A DNA stretch of 64,000 nucleotides from Saccharofermentans sp. (lineage in GTDB: Bacteria > Bacillota > Clostridia > Saccharofermentanales > Saccharofermentanaceae), in assembly GCA_016292135.1 (NCBI GenBank), contig JAEFAZ010000005.1, positions 124,001 through 188,000 on the forward strand, read 5' to 3'. Positions 16,014-22,779 of this stretch are shown here, piece after piece (position 1 is the first letter of the stretch; each line of letters opens with the position of its first letter). The translations under genes were made by a program, and so were the position numbers. The notes beneath the pieces are model-generated. The model was given only the letters and a program-made list of their open reading frames with translations, had not been told where the DNA came from and did no database searches.

Positions 16014-16915
16014 TATGCGAACTCCTTTCCGGTAAGTGTAAGAAATACATCATCCATGGATCCCTTGATCAGTTCATAGTCCCTGATATGGTTTTTGTTC
16101 TGATAGATGAATTCCGTGAGATCGTCGTCGGTTACGATGTTATAGTGGTCGGCATCGTATGCATATTCATTGCTGATCCGGCTTATGAGATTCTCTGATT
16201 CAGGGCTTTGAGCCGTATACCATACAAGCTTTGAATGTGCATATCTGCTCTTAAGTTCAGCGGGCGTTCCCTTGGCTATGATATTTCCTTTATCGAGTAT
16301 TACCACATGGTCCGAGTCTCTCGTTTCTTCCATGTAATGAGTCGTAAGGAAGATCGTCATGCCGTGCTCGCGTCTTAAGTAATCTATGTGATCCCAGACG
16401 AGTCTTCTGGATTTGGGATCAAGGCCCGTGGTTGGTTCATCCAGGAATAAGATCTTAGGATCGTTTATGAGGGCTCTTACGATATCGACTCTTCTTCTCT
16501 GACCGCCCGAAAGTTTCTCATAACGCCTGTTCCAGATCTCATCGAGCTCGAATCTTTCTTTAAAGGGTTCGATCCTCTCCTTGACTTCCCTTGCGGAAAG
16601 ACCGTAATAAGATCCTCTCGTAAGCAGGTTTTCCTTAACGCTGAGTTTCCTGTCGAGAACAGAATTCTGGAAGACGATGCCGATGGCCTTGCGGATCTCA
16701 TCATCTTCTTTGCCGAGTTCCTTCCCCGCGATGAACGCCGAGCCTGTTGTTTTTGCAAGAACAGTGCAGAGCATGTTGATGGTCGTTGACTTCCCTGCGC
16801 CGTTTTCGCCTAAGAATGCGAAGAGCTCTCCTTCTTCGACATCGAACGAGATCGAATCTACGGCCCTTTTTCCCTTGTAATCCTTTGTAAGGTTTCTGAC
16901 TTCTATGATATTCAT
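16013..16915 (-). CDS. ABC transporter ATP-binding protein (DrrA-like)
   Basis: A 300-residue ATPase with all motifs: Walker A GENGAGKST (about 35-43), Q-loop VFQNSV, signature LSGGQRRRVD (about 138-147), Walker B ILFLDEPTTGLD, and H-loop TTHYMEE. A C-terminal extension (about 225-300) is typical of DrrA/CcmA-like subunits that pair with ABC-2 permeases. AGGAGG precedes the ATG. It forms an operon with the permease. The 116 bases upstream hold two direct repeats that look like LytTR sites. A possible -10 (TATATC, 16943-16938) lies 22 bases before the start. Confidence 0.93.
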   Translation of the reverse strand: MNIIEVRNLTKDYKGKRAVDSISFDVEEGELFAFLGENGAGKSTTINMLCTVLAKTTGSAFIAGKELGKEDDEIRKAIGIVFQNSVLDRKLSVKENLLTRGSYYGLSAREVKERIEPFKERFELDEIWNRRYEKLSGGQRRRVDIVRALINDPKILFLDEPTTGLDPKSRRLVWDHIDYLRREHGMTIFLTTHYMEETRDSDHVVILDKGNIIAKGTPAELKSRYAHSKLVWYTAQSPESENLISRISNEYAYDADHYNIVTDDDLTEFIYQNKNHIRDYELIKGSMDDVFLTLTGKEFA

Positions 16916-16966
16916 TTTCCGTACCTCCTGAGGCTAAGATATACCGGAGGATGCGCGAAAAAAAAG

Positions 16967-17006
16967 AACTTGGCGACCAAGTTGCAAAAACAGGGCACCA
17001 AGTTGC
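16967..17006 (-). promoter_or_regulatory. Two direct repeats 21 bp apart, candidate LytTR operator
   Basis: ACCAAGTTGC occurs at 16976-16985 and again at 16997-17006, exactly 21 bases apart, the two-helical-turn spacing typical of LytTR dimers. They lie 30-60 bases upstream of the likely -10 of the ABC operon. The inner copy also forms a perfect inverted repeat AACTTGG-cga-CCAAGTT (16967-16983) followed on the minus strand by eight T residues, so it could double as a terminator of the LytTR-DUF3021 transcript. Confidence 0.6.
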
Positions 17007-17031
17007 TGTTTTAAGCCTGAAACGAAGGGAA

Positions 17032-17472
17032 TTACTCTTTATCCCTTATGTCTTCCAGAGCCTTGTTGATCTGATCTTCATCGCGTTTATGGAACCATAA
17101 GGAAACTACCCATACGAAAACATAGACCATGAAGAATATGATCGTCACCATTATGAAGCCGTCGATCTTTGTATACCATTGGAATGCCCAGCCGATAAGG
17201 GATACTGCAGCATATAAGCCTATGCAGTGGATTATGACCCTGACAATGAATTTCGTCTTGAATCCTTCGTTATCCGACAGAAGGAGGATCGTCGGCAGCG
17301 AACATATGGCGCCGGTAAGGATCACGGACAATATCTGATACCATGAAAGAGCAAATGAGCTCAAGGGGCTTCCTTCTACAAACTTATATACCAGACCTTC
17401 GATCAGGATTCCCGAAAAGATCGCAAAAGATATCATCATGGTCTGTTCAAGCCAGAACTTAAATCTATTCAT
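17032..17472 (-). CDS. DUF3021 membrane protein
   Basis: A 146-residue protein with four predicted transmembrane segments (about 13-33, 44-64, 78-98, 104-124) and a charged cytoplasmic tail (FHKRDEDQINKALEDIRDKE). Length and the neighbouring LytTR gene match DUF3021, which is regularly paired with LytTR regulators. In LytTR regulatory systems of streptococci the small membrane partner restrains the DNA-binding protein; the same role is inferred here. Its start overlaps the LytTR stop by four bases. Confidence 0.85.
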   Translation of the reverse strand: MNRFKFWLEQTMMISFAIFSGILIEGLVYKFVEGSPLSSFALSWYQILSVILTGAICSLPTILLLSDNEGFKTKFIVRVIIHCIGLYAAVSLIGWAFQWYTKIDGFIMVTIIFFMVYVFVWVVSLWFHKRDEDQINKALEDIRDKE

Positions 17473-17903
17473 AAGCCGAGCCTCCTCTTCACTTCCTTGA
17501 CATAGCCTCTCGAGATGACGACGACTTCATCGTTTAGGAGCGTCGCTTCTATCCTGCCGCTCATCTGGGACTTGACGCTGCGGACTTTCTTAAGGTTTAT
17601 GATCATTGACTTGGAGCACCTCATGAAGTAGCCCGACAGCATCGTTTCAAGCTCATAAAGCCTGTATTTTGTGTCGTAGCATCTTTCTTTGGTATAGACA
17701 AATGTCTTCTTGTCAACGGATTCTATGTAATATACGGCTTCAGCTTTCAGGATATAAGCATTGTCTTCATAACTTACGGCAAAGCTCTTATTGCCGCCTT
17801 CCAAGAGTTCCACGGCGCCGCTGATCTCGTCAGTGATCTCGACTGCCTTGATGACAGCCGTCTCTTCATCTTTGCTGTTGACTCTCTCGATCTCGACCCG
17901 CAT
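17469..17903 (-). CDS. LytTR-domain DNA-binding regulator
   Basis: A 144-residue protein without a receiver domain. Residues about 45-144 form the LytTR fold: IESVDKKTFVYTKERCYDTK, YELETML, FMRCSKSMIINLKKV, and RGYVKEVKRRLGL at the end. The first 45 residues are a short acidic region. It is the first gene of a two-gene operon with the DUF3021 protein. Likely targets are the ABC genes directly downstream, whose upstream region carries matching direct repeats. This is a one-component LytTR system rather than a two-component one. Confidence 0.9.
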   Translation of the reverse strand: MRVEIERVNSKDEETAVIKAVEITDEISGAVELLEGGNKSFAVSYEDNAYILKAEAVYYIESVDKKTFVYTKERCYDTKYRLYELETMLSGYFMRCSKSMIINLKKVRSVKSQMSGRIEATLLNDEVVVISRGYVKEVKRRLGL

Positions 17904-17975
17904 ATATACCTGCCTGAAAGAATTCGCTTTTCGCCAATAAGGATTATAACACTGGGGGCCTTATACTAGCGAAAA

Positions 17976-18008
17976 AAGATGCCGCCTTCATCATGAAGAC
18001 GGCATCTT
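17976..18008 (-). terminator. Terminator after the GGGtGRT gene
   Basis: Stem AAGATGCCGtCTTCAT / ATGAAGgCGGCATCTT with one internal mismatch, then six T residues on the minus strand. It ends the scaffold-GGGtGRT operon. Confidence 0.92.
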
Positions 18009-18034
18009 ATTAAGTTTGGATCATTTCCTTAAGA

Positions 18035-19054
18035 TCAGAACTTGCCTGCCTTTGCAGCTTCCTCGATGGAAACAGCTGTGGAAACAGTCATACCGACCAT
18101 GGGATTGTTGCCTGCGCCGATAAGGCCCATCATCTCAACGTGTGCAGGAACGGAAGAAGAACCTGCAAACTGAGCATCGGAGTGCATACGGCCAAGTGTA
18201 TCTGTCATACCGTAGGAAGCAGGACCTGCTGCCATGTTATCGGGATGGAGTGTACGGCCTGTACCGCCGCCTGACGCAACGGAGAAGTACTTCTTGCCTG
18301 CTTCAACTCTCTCCTTCTTATATGTACCTGCAACGGGGTGCTGGAATCTTGTAGGGTTGGTGGAGTTGCCTGTGATGGAAACGTCAACGTTCTCCTTCCA
18401 CATGATGGCAACACCTTCCTGAACATCGTTAGCACCGTAGCAGTTAACCTTTGCACGGGGAGAATCAGGGTTCTTGGAGTAGCACTTGCGGAATACTTCC
18501 TTGAGCTCGCCTGTTGCGTAATCGTACTGTGTCTCAACATATGTGAAACCGTTGATACGGGAGATGATCTGAGCAGCGTCCTTGCCAAGACCGTTGAGGA
18601 TAACTCTCAGGGGCTTCTGGCGGACCTTGTTAGCCTTGTCAGCGATACCGATAGCACCCTCAGCAGCTGCGAAAGACTCGTGACCTGCAAGGAATGCGAA
18701 GCACTCTGTGTCCTCTTCGAGGAGCATCTTGCCGAGGTTACCGTGGCCGAGACCAACCTTACGTCTGTCAGCAACAGAACCGGGGATGCAGAAAGCCTGA
18801 AGGCCGATGCCGATTGCAGCAGCTGCCTCGGAGGCCTTGCGGCAGCCCTTCTTGATAGCGATAGCGGCACCTACCGTGTATGCCCACTTAGCGTTCTCGA
18901 AGCAGATGGGCTGGATGCCTTCGATCAGATGATAAACATCAAGACCTGCTGCTTCAGTGATTTCCTTACATTCTTCAATGGATGAGATTCCGTATTCCTT
19001 AAGACAAGCAAGGATCTGGGGTTCTCTTCTCTCATATGATTCAAATAATGCCAT
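18035..19054 (-). CDS. GGGtGRT protein
   Basis: A 339-residue protein carrying the family's namesake SGGGTGRTLHPDN near residue 275. Other conserved-looking segments are GLGHGNLGKMLLEED, FLAGHESFAAAEGAIG and NSTNPTRFQHPVAGTY. It is soluble and lacks a known catalytic motif. The ATG at 19054 is preferred over 19099 because AAAAGGAGG sits eight bases before it, while the longer form starts inside the previous gene. The family nearly always follows an IscU-like Fe-S scaffold gene, as here. No biochemical function is established to my knowledge. A role in handling an Fe-S or sulfur-containing intermediate is inferred only from the pairing. Confidence 0.88.
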   Translation of the reverse strand: MALFESYERREPQILACLKEYGISSIEECKEITEAAGLDVYHLIEGIQPICFENAKWAYTVGAAIAIKKGCRKASEAAAAIGIGLQAFCIPGSVADRRKVGLGHGNLGKMLLEEDTECFAFLAGHESFAAAEGAIGIADKANKVRQKPLRVILNGLGKDAAQIISRINGFTYVETQYDYATGELKEVFRKCYSKNPDSPRAKVNCYGANDVQEGVAIMWKENVDVSITGNSTNPTRFQHPVAGTYKKERVEAGKKYFSVASGGGTGRTLHPDNMAAGPASYGMTDTLGRMHSDAQFAGSSSVPAHVEMMGLIGAGNNPMVGMTVSTAVSIEEAAKAGKF

Positions 19055-19074
19055 ATTAATTTTCCTCCTTTTCC

Positions 19075-19767
19075 TTACTCTTTTCTCGGATCGATGCACT
19101 TAACTGCATCGTCAACTCTTCCGTACTTACCACAAGCCTTCTCGAAAGCTGTCTTGTGATCGTCGCCGGCCTTCATGAAGTCCATCATCTTGCCGAAGTT
19201 AACATACTTGTATCCGATGATCTCATCGTTCTCATCGAGAGCAACTTCTGTGATGTAGCCGTCAGTAAGTTCGAGGTAACGGGGACCCTTGTCGAGTGTA
19301 CCGTATGTTGTACCGACCATGGAACGAGCACCCTTGCCGAGGTCCTCAAGACCTGCACCGATCTGGAGTCCGTCCTCAGAGAAAGCAGACTGTGTTCTTC
19401 CGTAAACGATCTGGAGGAAGAGCTCTCTCATAGCGGTGTTGATAGCGTCACAAACGAGGTCTGTATTAAGAGCTTCGAGAACAGTGAGACCGGGAAGGAT
19501 CTCAGCTGCCATAGCAGCGGAGTGTGTCATACCGGAGCAGCCGATCGTCTCGACCAATGCTTCCTGGATAATGCCATCCTTGACATTGAGGGAAAGCTTG
19601 CAGCCGCCCTGCTGAGGAGCACACCAGCCGATACCGTGGGTATAACCGGAGATATCCTTTACGTCCTTAGCCTGTACCCACTTTGCCTCTTCGGGAATGG
19701 GAGCCGCACCGTGATGCACTCCCTGTGTTACAGGGCACATGTTCTTGACTTCTGTTGAGTAGATCAT
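19075..19767 (-). CDS. IscU/NifU-like iron-sulfur cluster scaffold protein
   Basis: A 230-residue protein with an IscU-like core. Candidate cluster ligands are Cys in GWCAPQQGGCKL, in ETIGCSGMTHSAA and in DLVCDAIN, spaced like the three cysteines of IscU. It is about 100 residues longer than IscU, with a C-terminal part (YGTLDKGPRYLELTDGY onward) specific to the subgroup paired with GGGtGRT proteins. AAGGAGG precedes the ATG. Only 20 bases separate it from the GGGtGRT start. No IscS or SufS desulfurase gene is nearby, so it is not a standard ISC operon. A 16-base palindrome lies just upstream. Confidence 0.85.
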   Translation of the reverse strand: MIYSTEVKNMCPVTQGVHHGAAPIPEEAKWVQAKDVKDISGYTHGIGWCAPQQGGCKLSLNVKDGIIQEALVETIGCSGMTHSAAMAAEILPGLTVLEALNTDLVCDAINTAMRELFLQIVYGRTQSAFSEDGLQIGAGLEDLGKGARSMVGTTYGTLDKGPRYLELTDGYITEVALDENDEIIGYKYVNFGKMMDFMKAGDDHKTAFEKACGKYGRVDDAVKCIDPRKE

Positions 19768-19781
19768 ATAATGCCTCCTTC

Positions 19782-19797
19782 AATAAAGTACTTTATT
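19782..19797. promoter_or_regulatory. 16-bp palindrome upstream of the scaffold gene
   Basis: AATAAAGT/ACTTTATT is a perfect palindrome 14 bases before the scaffold start, just upstream of its AAGGAGG. It could be an operator or a leader hairpin affecting ribosome access. Which one is unknown. Confidence 0.45.
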
Positions 19798-19913
19798 TGA
19801 AATCCACAACAAAACTACCATAACGGACACCATATATCAAGTAAACAGCTTGTAACATAATGTACAAAATATGATATCCTTGTTCTCGAAAACAAATACA
19901 AAGGCAAGAGTTA

Positions 19914-20567
19914 ATGGAAATATATATCGTAAGACACGGAACGACCTCCTGGAACAGGGAGCGGAGGATCCAGGGCAGGACCGACATCCCCCTGGATGAG
20001 ACCGGGATGAATATGGCAAGACAGTCAGGTCTGGCCCTTAAAAACCTGGGGATCTCCTTCGATAAGGTCTTTTCGAGCCCGCTTATGAGGGCGTATGAGA
20101 CCGCAAGACTCTTAAGCTCCGGATCTGACGTAAAAAAGGACGAAAGGCTCATAGAGCTTTATTTCGGCCAATATGAAGGTCAGGATGCAAGATCCCTGCC
20201 TTTCTTCGGAAAAGAACCTGCCGTCTATAACGAAAAAGCTTTATCCTACGGGGCAGAATCCCTTGATGAACTCCTTATCAGGACTTCATCTTTCCTGGAG
20301 GAAGAGATAGAACCCCTTGCCGGATCAGACCTCAAGGTCCTTATCTCCGGGCACGGTGCCATGAACAGGGGCCTTCTCATGCATATCCTGGGAACATCAG
20401 ACTTCTCAAAGTTCTGGGGAGCAGGTCTTCAGGCAAACTGCGGGATAACAAAGGTCGTTCTCACCGGGTGTGATGACGGCAGCATCAGATATGAAAGACC
20501 CGGAGAGTGCCAAACGTTTTACGATGACAATCTCCGAATCGATCCTGAAGCGCTTCTGGATTCCTGA
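19914..20567 (+). CDS. Histidine phosphatase family protein
   Basis: A 217-residue phosphoglycerate-mutase-like phosphatase. The catalytic RHG motif is in IYIVRHGTT (His8). Other family residues are SSPLMRAYETA (second Arg), the acidic LYFGQYEGQD, and ISGHGAMNR with the second catalytic His. Members include cobalamin-pathway alpha-ribazole phosphatases (CobC) and broad-specificity enzymes; the sequence does not decide between them. A corrinoid importer elsewhere in the window makes a CobC-like role possible but unproven. It is transcribed divergently from the scaffold gene. Confidence 0.88.
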   Translation: MEIYIVRHGTTSWNRERRIQGRTDIPLDETGMNMARQSGLALKNLGISFDKVFSSPLMRAYETARLLSSGSDVKKDERLIELYFGQYEGQDARSLPFFGKEPAVYNEKALSYGAESLDELLIRTSSFLEEEIEPLAGSDLKVLISGHGAMNRGLLMHILGTSDFSKFWGAGLQANCGITKVVLTGCDDGSIRYERPGECQTFYDDNLRIDPEALLDS

Positions 20568-20574
20568 TCTCATT

Positions 20575-21366
20575 TCAGCTCTTTGCGATCTTCATGATGA
20601 GATCGGGAATCGTATACCCCCTGGTGTGCTGATATAACTTCTTCTTTTCATCCGATCTTCCGAAAAGCGGATCTCCCGTCGCGGAATTGTCGGATACTGC
20701 AAGGAGCGCGATCGACGGAATCTCGTAGAGTTCTGCCATGGTATAAAAGGTGCCCGTCTCCATCTCGATCAGTTCTGCTCCCGTCGCCCTGATCTCATCC
20801 AGATGGGAATATTCCATGGCAAAGGAGTCCGTACAGAATACCTTCCCCTTCTTAAGATCGTATCCGGAATCCTTTGCCAGGGCTATGATCTTCTCCGTAT
20901 ATTCAAGATCAGGCTTAATGATGTCTAAAGGCTTATATTCCGGCAAGGTCTCATCGAGATAACGGTTGACATATACCGCCGAGATGCATTCTTCCGCTGT
21001 GCAAAGATCCCCGACTGCAAATCTCCCCGAAAGACCTCCTACGGCTCCTGCAAAGATGCATTTCTTGAATCTCATCTCGGAACAGATGATCATGTAGTCA
21101 AGAATATGAGTGGCTCCCGAAGAAGTAAGGATCCAGGCCATCCTGATGTCTTCCTTCTCGACAAGGTAACCTGCAGAATATGCATGCTGCGCAAGCAGCG
21201 TTACCTTAAACGAAGGATCCAATATGGTCTTGACGGGATTCCATCCCGGAGCTACTACCAGGACATCGTATTCGATGGCGGGATCAAAGCCGAATTCCTC
21301 AAAGAACATGGTGCCCCGGTTGTATTTTTTCATGTTGGCCAGAACATCTTTGATCTTATCCTTCAT
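20575..21366 (-). CDS. Nucleoside phosphorylase family protein
   Basis: A 263-residue member of the PNP/UDP phosphorylase family, which cleaves nucleosides with phosphate to base and ribose-1-phosphate. The glycine-rich phosphate-site loop FAGAVGGLSG, the ribose-binding IEMETGTFYTMAEL with conserved Glu, and the VSDN segment with the catalytic Asp are all present. The ATG at 21366, preceded by CAGGAG, is preferred to 21384, which lies deeper in the previous gene. It overlaps the XRE-family regulator gene by 11 bases. Base specificity cannot be assigned. Confidence 0.82.
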   Translation of the reverse strand: MKDKIKDVLANMKKYNRGTMFFEEFGFDPAIEYDVLVVAPGWNPVKTILDPSFKVTLLAQHAYSAGYLVEKEDIRMAWILTSSGATHILDYMIICSEMRFKKCIFAGAVGGLSGRFAVGDLCTAEECISAVYVNRYLDETLPEYKPLDIIKPDLEYTEKIIALAKDSGYDLKKGKVFCTDSFAMEYSHLDEIRATGAELIEMETGTFYTMAELYEIPSIALLAVSDNSATGDPLFGRSDEKKKLYQHTRGYTIPDLIMKIAKS

Positions 21367-22444
21367 CCTTATTCTCCTGATCACCCGTATATCTCGAATA
21401 ATAAGCGATATCGCTGTGGATCATATCCATTATCCTTGCCTTCTCCTCTTCTGTCAGGTCTTCTGCCTTGATCTCCTCAGCAAACTTCGTATAGAGCTTT
21501 TCGGCATATTCACCATCACCTGCCCTCTTGGCTGCGACCATCCTGAAGAAAGCAATGCTCCTTCTGACCCTCAAATATTTATTGATGTCTATGTATTCTT
21601 TCTTGGTCGCGTATGCTTTGATGATGCTCTCGCACCAGTCACAGGCTTCGTATGCTTCTTCCTTCTCACCGTACCATCCGAAATTTTGTGAGATGGTATT
21701 GAGCATTGCAGCCGTCAACATGAAAAGAAGCCTGGAATTCTCTTCAATCTTACCTTTCATGTTGTCAAAGCCCTTGACCTTATCGAAGCCGGATTCAAAG
21801 AATACACGCTCCATGTCTATGTTCTCCCTGATGCTGCCCGTGGAAAGGCTCGGAAGGACATTGATGTGATCCTTTGCCTTATCGAAGTCCTTAAGGTGGA
21901 TATAGATCCAGGCCATCGCGTAGTGGGTCTTGTCGACCAGTTCCCTGTCGGAGCAGTGGCTTATGAGATAGGCTCCTTTCCTGATGCAGTCCTTATAGAT
22001 CTTCTGAATGCGGTCAGGCTGATCCTGGAAATAGCCTTCCAATACGGGGTCTTCGTACATCGACAGGTTCGCCGTAGCCTGAACGTAATCCTTGATGATC
22101 TCGAAGTTGCCGGGATTCAGATTGGTCTCGGTCGACAGGTACTCACAGATCGCAAGAGCCCTTGCAGGCCTGTCGTCATTGTGTGACATGCCTTCCACAG
22201 TCTCCTTGATCCTGGAAGTGATCTCCTCGTTCTCGGATATGCTGTCGTATCCCAGGAGAGCATCCGTCGTTACGCCCAGGACCTGAGCCAGAGGTATCAG
22301 CATGGATACGTCAGGAAGGCCTGATTCGGATTCCCACTTGCTTACAGCCTGAGGCGTGATGTTAAGAAGGTCTGCAAGTTCTTCCTGTGTGAAGCCCTTG
22401 TTCTTGCGGAAATTCTTTATGTTCTTGCCAAGTGTAGTGCTCAT
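21356..22444 (-). CDS. XRE-family regulator with TPR-like C-terminal region
   Basis: A 362-residue protein. Residues 6-64 are a Cro/CI helix-turn-helix: IKNFRKNKGFTQEELADLLNITPQAVSKWESE. The remaining 290 residues are helical with repeating aromatic positions (MAWIYIHLKDFDKAKDHI, EAYEACDWCESIIKAY), suggesting tetratricopeptide-like repeats that might bind a peptide or partner protein. It is followed by the nucleoside phosphorylase with an 11-base overlap. The ligand and target genes are unknown. Confidence 0.85.
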   Translation of the reverse strand: MSTTLGKNIKNFRKNKGFTQEELADLLNITPQAVSKWESESGLPDVSMLIPLAQVLGVTTDALLGYDSISENEEITSRIKETVEGMSHNDDRPARALAICEYLSTETNLNPGNFEIIKDYVQATANLSMYEDPVLEGYFQDQPDRIQKIYKDCIRKGAYLISHCSDRELVDKTHYAMAWIYIHLKDFDKAKDHINVLPSLSTGSIRENIDMERVFFESGFDKVKGFDNMKGKIEENSRLLFMLTAAMLNTISQNFGWYGEKEEAYEACDWCESIIKAYATKKEYIDINKYLRVRRSIAFFRMVAAKRAGDGEYAEKLYTKFAEEIKAEDLTEEEKARIMDMIHSDIAYYSRYTGDQENKDEG

Positions 22445-22633
22445 AACGTTTCTCCTTTTTATTCCGATAGTTTTTTCTAACCATCCCGAATGGAACTTGC
22501 ATGCATATCCTCTTTTCTGATGTTAACAAAAGGATATCTCATGTTAATTGTCTTTTCAAACAACGGTCAGTTGAAAAGGAATCAACCGTTGTCACAAAGA
22601 CATGCATGCCCCCTGCCGGCTGCTCTTTTCGAA

Positions 22634-22651
22634 AGTTAGTTTGTGCTAACT
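22634..22651. promoter_or_regulatory. Palindromic operator 1 upstream of feoAB
   Basis: AGTTAG-TTTGTG-CTAACT, perfect six-base arms. A near-identical copy lies 45 bases downstream. The arms resemble DtxR/IdeR-type iron-repressor boxes built on TTAG...CTAA. Control by such a metal-responsive repressor is inferred from position before the ferrous iron transporter. Confidence 0.6.
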
Positions 22652-22678
22652 GAACAAAAACACCGCCAGCGGAGAAAT

Positions 22679-22696
22679 AGTTAGTTTATGCTAACT
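22679..22696. promoter_or_regulatory. Palindromic operator 2 upstream of feoAB
   Basis: AGTTAG-TTTATG-CTAACT in the core (the left flank is T-A rather than A-A), differing from the first copy by one base in the centre. It ends 29 bases before the -10 at 22725-22730, so bound repressor could block polymerase. Confidence 0.6.
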
Positions 22697-22724
22697 GCCA
22701 CTTTCGGCCGGCGGAGGATAACTA

Positions 22725-22730
22725 TATAAT
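22725..22730 (+). promoter_or_regulatory. Likely -10 of the feoAB promoter
   Basis: A perfect TATAAT 50 bases before the FeoAB start. The -35 position (22702-22707, TTTCGG) is poor. Confidence 0.45.
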
Positions 22731-22779
22731 AAGATCGAAATAACAGAGTGCAGTATTCTGCGATAGATCGGAGCATGTA

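Larger units (their letters stand above)
22445..22779. other. 335-bp divergent regulatory region between XRE gene and feoAB
   Basis: No gene is seen. It contains an imperfect inverted repeat CAACGGT...ACCGTTG (about 22561-22592), a repeated ATGCATGC-like motif at both edges of that stretch (near 22501 and 22601), two palindromic operators for feoAB, and a -10 near 22725. The first half probably holds the regulator's own promoter, but no clear -35/-10 pair can be named. Confidence 0.5.
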
